This document shows positions 58,430 through 64,000 of a stretch of 64,000 nt of DNA, piece after piece (position 1 is the first letter of the stretch; each line of letters begins with the position of its first letter). The position numbers and the translations under genes were made by a program. The DNA comes from Callorhinus ursinus (Eukaryota; Chordata; Mammalia; Carnivora; Otariidae): the NCBI RefSeq assembly GCF_003265705.1, contig NW_020312827.1:18108405-18172404 (forward strand), in the 5' to 3' direction. The notes below the pieces were generated by a model. That model ran no database searches and was not told the DNA's origin. It was given only the letters and a program-made list of their open reading frames with translations.

Positions 58430-59889
58430 AATGGCCAAGATTTCTCCAAGATTTTCCCTGCTAGCCTAAACCTGTGAATTTGTTGCAATTTAACTATTTT
58501 ATCCTCCCTTATGATAATTTAACAACAATGCTAATCAGTTTGGATTACTTGCAGAGAAACATAAGGTAGTCTATGAAATTTCTCATTTTGTCCACAGATG
58601 CAAGATCAGTTTGGAACAGAAATAATTTTTTTCTTTCCACTCAGGACTGTGGACAGTTAGATATATACTAGTCAAACTTAAATAGCTGATAAGATAACCA
58701 AAAATAAAAATAAAAAGCTTGGAAGACTGAAATTCTTCTGTACTTTTGTATCTCTGTGGTTTCTGTGGAAACCACCCATCTTTCTCCTGTAACTAAAATA
58801 TCGATGATTGGAAGCACACAGACAACTGAATTTGGAATCAAAAAACCTAGCTGAATGGTTATAGCTTCAGCACAGCTGATGTTAGGACTCTGCCCTGTAA
58901 CTCTCGGTCCACCTCCAAGTTCACCGGCAGGTGGGGTGAGAAGTTTGCAGAAATCTAAGCCTCTTATTAATTGTTATTTATTTATTTTTTTTAACTACCT
59001 GTGCCTTTTCGTCTCTCTTCATGGACACGTTCTCTAGTATCTTCAAAGCTTGCTAAACACTTAGGAGAGGCAGCCACATAGAGGCTGGCATTTAATGTTC
59101 CTAGGTTCAATACTGATCTAATGAGGAATGGGAATGGTGTTAAGATCAACATGTCAGCTCCCCTGTCCCTGTTCCTCAATGGGACAATATTGAGGTTTAT
59201 GCTGTTTAGAATCTCCAGTGAGACTGAGCCCACAGCAATAGATCACACATTAATGAACACTTTATTGGGATACTTTGGCTTTGCTGTTACATGCTCCCCT
59301 CCCTTGTACTTTCTGAAATGACTCCTAAATACCCCAACCCTTATTTTAGTGTCTGTTTTGGAAGAATACCGAATTCAGACATTCTCCTTGGATACAAGAT
59401 TTTCACCCATTTTAATCTTCAGCTTGCACACTTAAAACATTTATTTAACAAGATATTAAGTGGAAGATGCCCTCTTGCTTTGCAGTCCCAAGATAGGGAC
59501 AAATGGTGGTGACAAACAGAACCAAATACACATTTTTGAAAATGAATTTCACACCTGGGAGTACATTTGTATTCCTATGACCTAATGTCCACGAACCACC
59601 ACCACCACTACCACTCCCCTACTCCATGACAAGCCTGCACACTCCTATCTGATTCCATAGGAGAGGTAACTCAGCAAAGGAAGAAGTAGAGATTTAATAT
59701 CAAAACACCATGTTGTATAACTTAAATACATACAATTTTATTTAAAAAACAAACAAATGTGGCTATCTAAGAAAATTGCTTGCTGAGATGGTGCTGACTA
59801 TAAAGAATGAGAGGCTCTTAGTTCATTCATCCACTGAATGTTTTCTTAAAGGAGTGGACTTATTGCTCTTCCCCTGTGCCTACCCTTGC
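58430..59889. other. Unassigned DNA
   Basis: No gene or repeat recognised in about 1.4 kb. The 58850-59300 part is of balanced composition, and its frames (60-80 codons) resemble no known protein. Confidence 0.3.
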
Positions 59890-60420
59890 AGGATTTCTTT
59901 TCCTTTAGTGCCTGAGGTTCTTGGTCAAATCACTTTGAAGAATGAAGAGGTAGACGAGAAGAAGAGTGATGGGTAGCAAAGCAAAGTTAATTGAGTGATA
60001 ATACAAAGCTCCCAAAGAGGGAGAGGACCCAAAAGGGTTGCCGCTGGAGTTTCTAAGTTTAGGGGGTTTATGAACTCTTTTGTGGAACTCTCATAAGCAA
60101 TCAGGGTGTGCTGAGTCATGCCAATCAGGGCTTTGCTCATGTATCTGTCTGTCTATTAGGTTACTGTCTACGTGCTGATGGTCTTTTTTGACTAATCTCC
60201 AGAGGCTTAGGTCTTAACTGTCCCTTGCCCATGATGGTGACAAATGCTTTGTGATTAATTGTTTTATTTTAGGACATTTAGAACTACAGAGCAGAATGCT
60301 AGTGAGGTCCTGTCTAACTTGCAAAACAGGATGTTAGTGCTGTTTTATCTTCGCTGTCTCCATATTTTCTTGTTTGGGACCCTGGCCCTGACTACCTAAC
60401 TGTCCAACTCACTCCTAACA
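59890..60420 (-). mobile_element. Gammaretrovirus-like (ERV1) solo LTR
   Basis: On the minus strand it begins TGTTAGGAGTGAG at 60420. Near its 3' part it has a GGTCCTCTCCCTCTTTGGGA-like R/U5 block, and then CACTCAATTAACTTTGCTTT, a decayed polyadenylation signal with typical U5 text. No primer-binding site or retroviral genes were seen next to it. The left border is approximate and no TSD was found. Family unnamed. Confidence 0.6.
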
Positions 60421-60619
60421 GTCCCAAAGAGGGTAAAAGAGAATGCATAGAGATGGCAAGGAGGGAGTGACAGGAGAATGTCACCTGAGCAACCCACAGA
60501 CTCATCAGATGAATTTTCCAATGTGTGAACTTCTGTGTGTGAGGTTTACAATGAACACTGCAGTGTAGCTGTGTTTGAGCCACTCTGCAGGAGCGACAAT
60601 CGAGTATTTACCTTCCAGG
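60421..60619. other. Unassigned DNA
   Basis: Nothing recognised. Confidence 0.35.
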
Positions 60620-60985
60620 TAGCTGGAAGAGAATAAATAAAAATAATGAGAAATAACGAAGGCTCAGTTAAAAAGTTATAAAAATATAACATGTCGTTGA
60701 AAATGGGATTTTTATATACCTGTTGAGAAAGCAAAATCTGGACAGGCAGGCAATTCTAGGGAATGGTTGAGAACTGAAGAAAGATCTACACCTATACTTA
60801 CACATGCTCCCAGAGATAAGCAACTCACGAGAAAGTGGGAGAAGAAAATAAACAAGAAATTTCCTGGAGAAAACATTGGAAAAGATGTCCAGACTCATTA
60901 ATGATGGGGTAAATATAAATTAAGTCAATACTTTGTTGCTATTTTACACCTATCGAATGGGCTGAAATTAAAAAAAAAAAAAATG
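60620..60985 (+). mobile_element. L1 ORF2 3' fragment
   Basis: GGAAAAGATGTCCAGACTCATTAATGATGG, TACACCTATCGAATGGGCTG and AAATT followed by A-rich DNA match the sense L1 ORF2 C-terminal coding region in a decayed state. Confidence 0.6.
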
Positions 60986-62008
60986 GATACTATCTGTTGT
61001 TCCTGTGGTATGTGGAGAAGAACTCAGTCATATGCTTCTTTCTCTGGGTTCAGAGTTTGTAGATTTGTGTATTCATTTGCATTTATAGCTTAAAACCATG
61101 TAAAGATGTTTACTTTTAAAGATCTTTCTTCTGGGCATTTTTTAAAGGTCTTTAATAAAATTTTCACATAGTTTAAGAAGCCAATTCATATTAAACATTT
61201 TATAACAACACAGTGGAACCCATCTGTGTCTTCTTCATCCCCCTACTTGCATTCCCTGGAGGCATCTACTTTAATCTTTGTTAATGTTTCTTCTGTTATT
61301 TAACTCTGAATTGCTAATTTGAGTCTTCCTCTCTTCCAGTATCTCTTTTTATCTCTTCATTATGTATTTACATCACAAAGATGTATTCAATCAGTAATCT
61401 GTATCTAAAACCTAATAATGTATAAATATTTCTTTCTTTGAAATTATCAGTATCCCAAATAGCCCAACAAATCCATCAGAAATTTATTAGTACTCTTGTC
61501 CAGAAGCTCAAAGTATCTAGTTATGTACTAGATCTTTTTCCTTTTCTGTAGATCTTATTCCTGATGCCCTTCTTTTCCTGATTTGATTTGTGATTTGTGT
61601 TGATGATACTCCAGGCCTGCATAGTGTTTTCATGTTAGGACTATTTTTATATGGTACCCTGGGTGTTTTCCCCTTTTCCTGAATCCCTTATTTACTTCTT
61701 TCATTCATAACCTCCATGTTTGAGAACTACGTATTTTAAGGCTTTTTATGTCTCAAGCAGATTTTGTGTTTTTTGTTTGTTTTTAACCTTCACATTTGCT
61801 AATAGTTTAAGCAATACAGAATTCTAGGATAAAAATAATTTTCTCTTAGAATTTTGTAGGGACTGTTATTCCATTATCATATTGATTCTAGAGTTGCCTT
61901 TGATAAATCTGCTATTCTGATTCCAACAGTCCCAATACTTTCTTAAGTGTCAGTTTGCTTTTTTGTTTTCTTCTTTCTTTCTTTTTTTTCCTCAAAATAT
62001 TTAGTATT
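60986..62008. other. Unassigned T-rich DNA
   Basis: The T-rich strand suggests antisense LINE remnants (61560-61950), but I could not place them. Confidence 0.3.
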
Positions 62009-62201
62009 CTTTTTTTAAAGATTTTATTTATTTATTTGAGAGAGAGAATGAGATAGAGAGAGCTTGAGAGGGGGGAGGGTCTGAGGGAGAAGCAGACTCA
62101 CTGCTGAGCAGGAAGCCCAATGCGGGACTCGATCCTGGGACTCCAGGATCATGACCTGAGCTGAAGGCAGTTGCTTAACCAACTGAGCCACCCAGGCACC
62201 C
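62009..62201 (-). mobile_element. SINEC
   Basis: Antisense type A copy. TSD AAAATATTTAGTATT at 61994-62008 and 62202-62216. Confidence 0.97.
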
Positions 62202-62289
62202 AAAATATTTAGTATTTTAGCATTCTATGCATACATTGTTGCAATAAGCAATCATCCTGTGTATTGTGATTTATAATGAGAAATATATG

Positions 62290-63005
62290 TTTGGTCTTCA
62301 TCTCTATTTCTGGCACAGAAATCCTTGGAATTTCCTAAGTGATGATTTTAGTAAAGGGATCTTTTGTTATGTTAAGGAAGTGACTTTTGAAATGTCCCTA
62401 GATCACCTAAGGATGGAGGGTTGGTTGCCAGAGAAACCAACCACATGATTAAAGAGTAGGAACTTTTAGTCCCAGAACCTGACCTCCAGGGAAGGGAAAG
62501 GGACAGGAGATTGATTCTGTTCTATTCTGTTGCCAATGATTTAATCAAGCATGCTTATGTAATGAAGCCTCCATCTATCCTCCAAAAGATTGATTTTAGA
62601 GAACTTCTGGGTTGAAACACACAGAGATTTGTCAAGAATGGCACTCGGAGTGGGCATGGAAGTTCCTGGTCCTTCCCCTGTACCTTGCCCTACACATCTC
62701 TTCCGTGTGACTGTTCTTGAATGTTCCTGTTAGGATAAACTGGTGATTTAGTAAGTAAAATGTTTCTCTGAGGTCTGTGAGCTGCTCTAGAAAATTGATC
62801 AAACCTGAGGAGGAGTCTGTAGGGACTTCTAATTTATAGCCAGTTGGTCAGTAGGACAGGTAACGATCTGGACCCTCGACTGGTGTCTGAAGTTGGATGG
62901 GGATGGTCTTGTAGAACTGAGCCTTCATCCTGTGGAATCTGATGCTATCTCCAGTAGATAGCTTCAGAACTGAGTTGAATTCTTGGACGACCTGCTGGTA
63001 TCTGA
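62290..63005 (+). mobile_element. LTR-like element, family uncertain
   Basis: GGTTGGTTGCCAGAGAAACC, CCAATGATTTAATCAAGCAT, GTAATGAAGCCTCCATC, TACCTTGCCCTACACATCTC, TGTTTCTCTGAGGTCTGTGA, TTATAGCCAGTTGGTCAGTA, TCTGATGCTATCTCCAGTAG. I recognise this as a widespread mammalian LTR-like repeat but cannot name it with confidence. Confidence 0.6.
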
Positions 63006-63044
63006 GAACTGCTTGATGTTATATGGGAAGCCCCCTCCCACCAC

Positions 63045-63480
63045 ACACATTAGAATTGACACAGGAACCCAAAATACATCCCCAAATTCAGTGCTTTAAA
63101 CAAAATATGTTGGTATCCTTCATGGTTCTGTGGGTTGACTGAACTTGCCTGGGTCCCTCATGAGGTTGCAGTAAGATAGAGGTTAGAGGTAAGGCCACCT
63201 GATCATTTGATTGGATTGGGTGTTCAAGATAGCTCACTTGCATAGGTTGCATGGAATGCTGGATATGAGTTGTAGAATCAGTTTGGACTTTCTATTGGAG
63301 TGCCTACATATAGCCTTTGCAAGTGTTATGAACCTTTCATTACATGGAAACTGATTTCAGAAGTATCCTAGACAGAGTCTAGATTATTTCTTGTGACCTA
63401 GCCTTGTAATTCCCTCAACACCATTTTTGCCACATTCTATTTGTTATAGAACTAGTCTTGATTAAAGGATAAGATATCCA
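63045..63480 (-). mobile_element. MLT1-type MaLR LTR
   Basis: Antisense order: GCTTTAAACAAAATATGTTGG, GGTTCTGTGGGTTGACTGAA, GGTCCCTCATGAGGTTGCAG, GGAGTGCCTACATATAGCC, TTCTTGTGACCTAGCCTTG, GCCACATTCTATTTGTTATA. Confidence 0.7.
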
Positions 63481-63625
63481 CTAATAGTGTGAGCACTGGT
63501 AAGTATGGTTCATTGGAGAACCATATTTGGAGCCTAGCTACTACATCTGATTTTCTGAGATTTGTCAATAACTTTCATTGCTGGATGTTTGCATATGTGT
63601 TTTATTCTTGCATTGGACACTATAA

Positions 63626-64000
63626 TGACTCTTTTTTTAAAATAATTTTTATTGTTATGTTAATCACCATACATTACATCATTAGTTTTTGATGTAGTGT
63701 TCCATGATTCATTGTTTGTGCATAACACCAGTGCTCCATGCAGAATGTGCCCTCTGTAATACCCATCACCAGGCTAACCCATTGCCCTACCCTCCTCCCC
63801 TCTAGAACTCTCAGTTGGTTTTTCAGAGTCCATCATCTCTCATGGTTCGTCTCCCCCTCTGACTTACTCCCCTTCATTCTTCCCCTCCTGCTATCTTCTT
63901 TTTCTTTTTTCTTAACATATGTTGCATTATTTGTTTCAGAAGTACAGATCTGTGATTCAACAGTCTTGCACAATTCACAGCACTCAACATAACACATACC
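63626..64000 (-). mobile_element. Carnivore L1 3' UTR, continues past the window
   Basis: Antisense L1 3' end: TTAAAATAATTTTTATTGTT, CACCATACATTACATCATTA, GTGCTCCATGCAGAATGTGC, CATCATCTCTCATGGTTCGT, TTCTTCCCCTCCTGCTATCT, TTGCACAATTCACAGCACTC. Close to the carnivore L1 consensus I recall, hence much younger than the other L1 pieces. The frame 63738-63992 is antisense UTR, not coding. Confidence 0.9.

Noticed and set aside
63738..63992. 84-codon plus-strand frame
   Set aside because: It lies antisense to the L1 3' UTR.
1..64000. Bacterial-style operons, mobile defence systems or toxin genes
   Set aside because: Base composition, SINE/LINE/LTR content and absence of long frames are incompatible with prokaryotic DNA.

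Overview
This is mammalian nuclear DNA, almost certainly from a caniform carnivore. I find no protein-coding gene, exon or complete RNA gene in it. The main evidence is about 25 copies of the carnivore tRNA-derived SINE (SINEC). Each has the head GGGCGCCTGGGTGGCTCAG, a CT-rich tail and an AATAAA-rich 3' end, and most are bounded by direct target-site duplications (TSDs). The far right edge also carries the 3' UTR of a carnivore-type L1. The SINEC variants suggest an arctoid (seal, bear or weasel relative) rather than dog or cat, but that is a weak inference from memory of the subfamilies.

Layout. 1-8 kb: AT-rich unassigned DNA with SINECs (one stacked pair at 1.6-2.0 kb), MIR pieces, a TTTC tract and an MLT1 LTR. 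8-13 kb: L1 3' fragment, MER20, MLT1 LTR, CA repeat. 13-23 kb: mostly unassigned DNA with SINECs and two MLT1 LTRs. 23-26 kb: a decayed antisense L1 interrupted by one MER20 and two SINECs. 26-35 kb: unassigned AT-rich DNA with stretches resembling conserved non-coding elements, an MLT1 LTR, L2 and MIR pieces. 35.8-38.4 kb: a Tigger-like DNA transposon split by a SINEC, an ERVL-type solo LTR and two more SINECs. 40.3 kb: a 3'-truncated U4 snRNA pseudogene. 41-47 kb: MIR, MER5, L2 and SINEC pieces and microsatellites. 48.5-52.7 kb: sense-strand L1 remnants. 53-58 kb: long purine/pyrimidine tracts, L2 and SINECs. 59.9-64 kb: an ERV1-like LTR, an L1 fragment, two further LTRs and the carnivore L1 3' UTR running off the window.

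The longest open frames are about 60-125 codons. They fall in repeats or lack a credible start, coding context or recognisable homology, so the window is best read as a gene desert or a very large intron. I found no undescribed molecular system. The points most worth checking are the U4 copy, several candidate conserved non-coding elements, some odd SINEC structures and the nested insertions. Repeat family names come from memory of consensus sequences and were not checked against a database.
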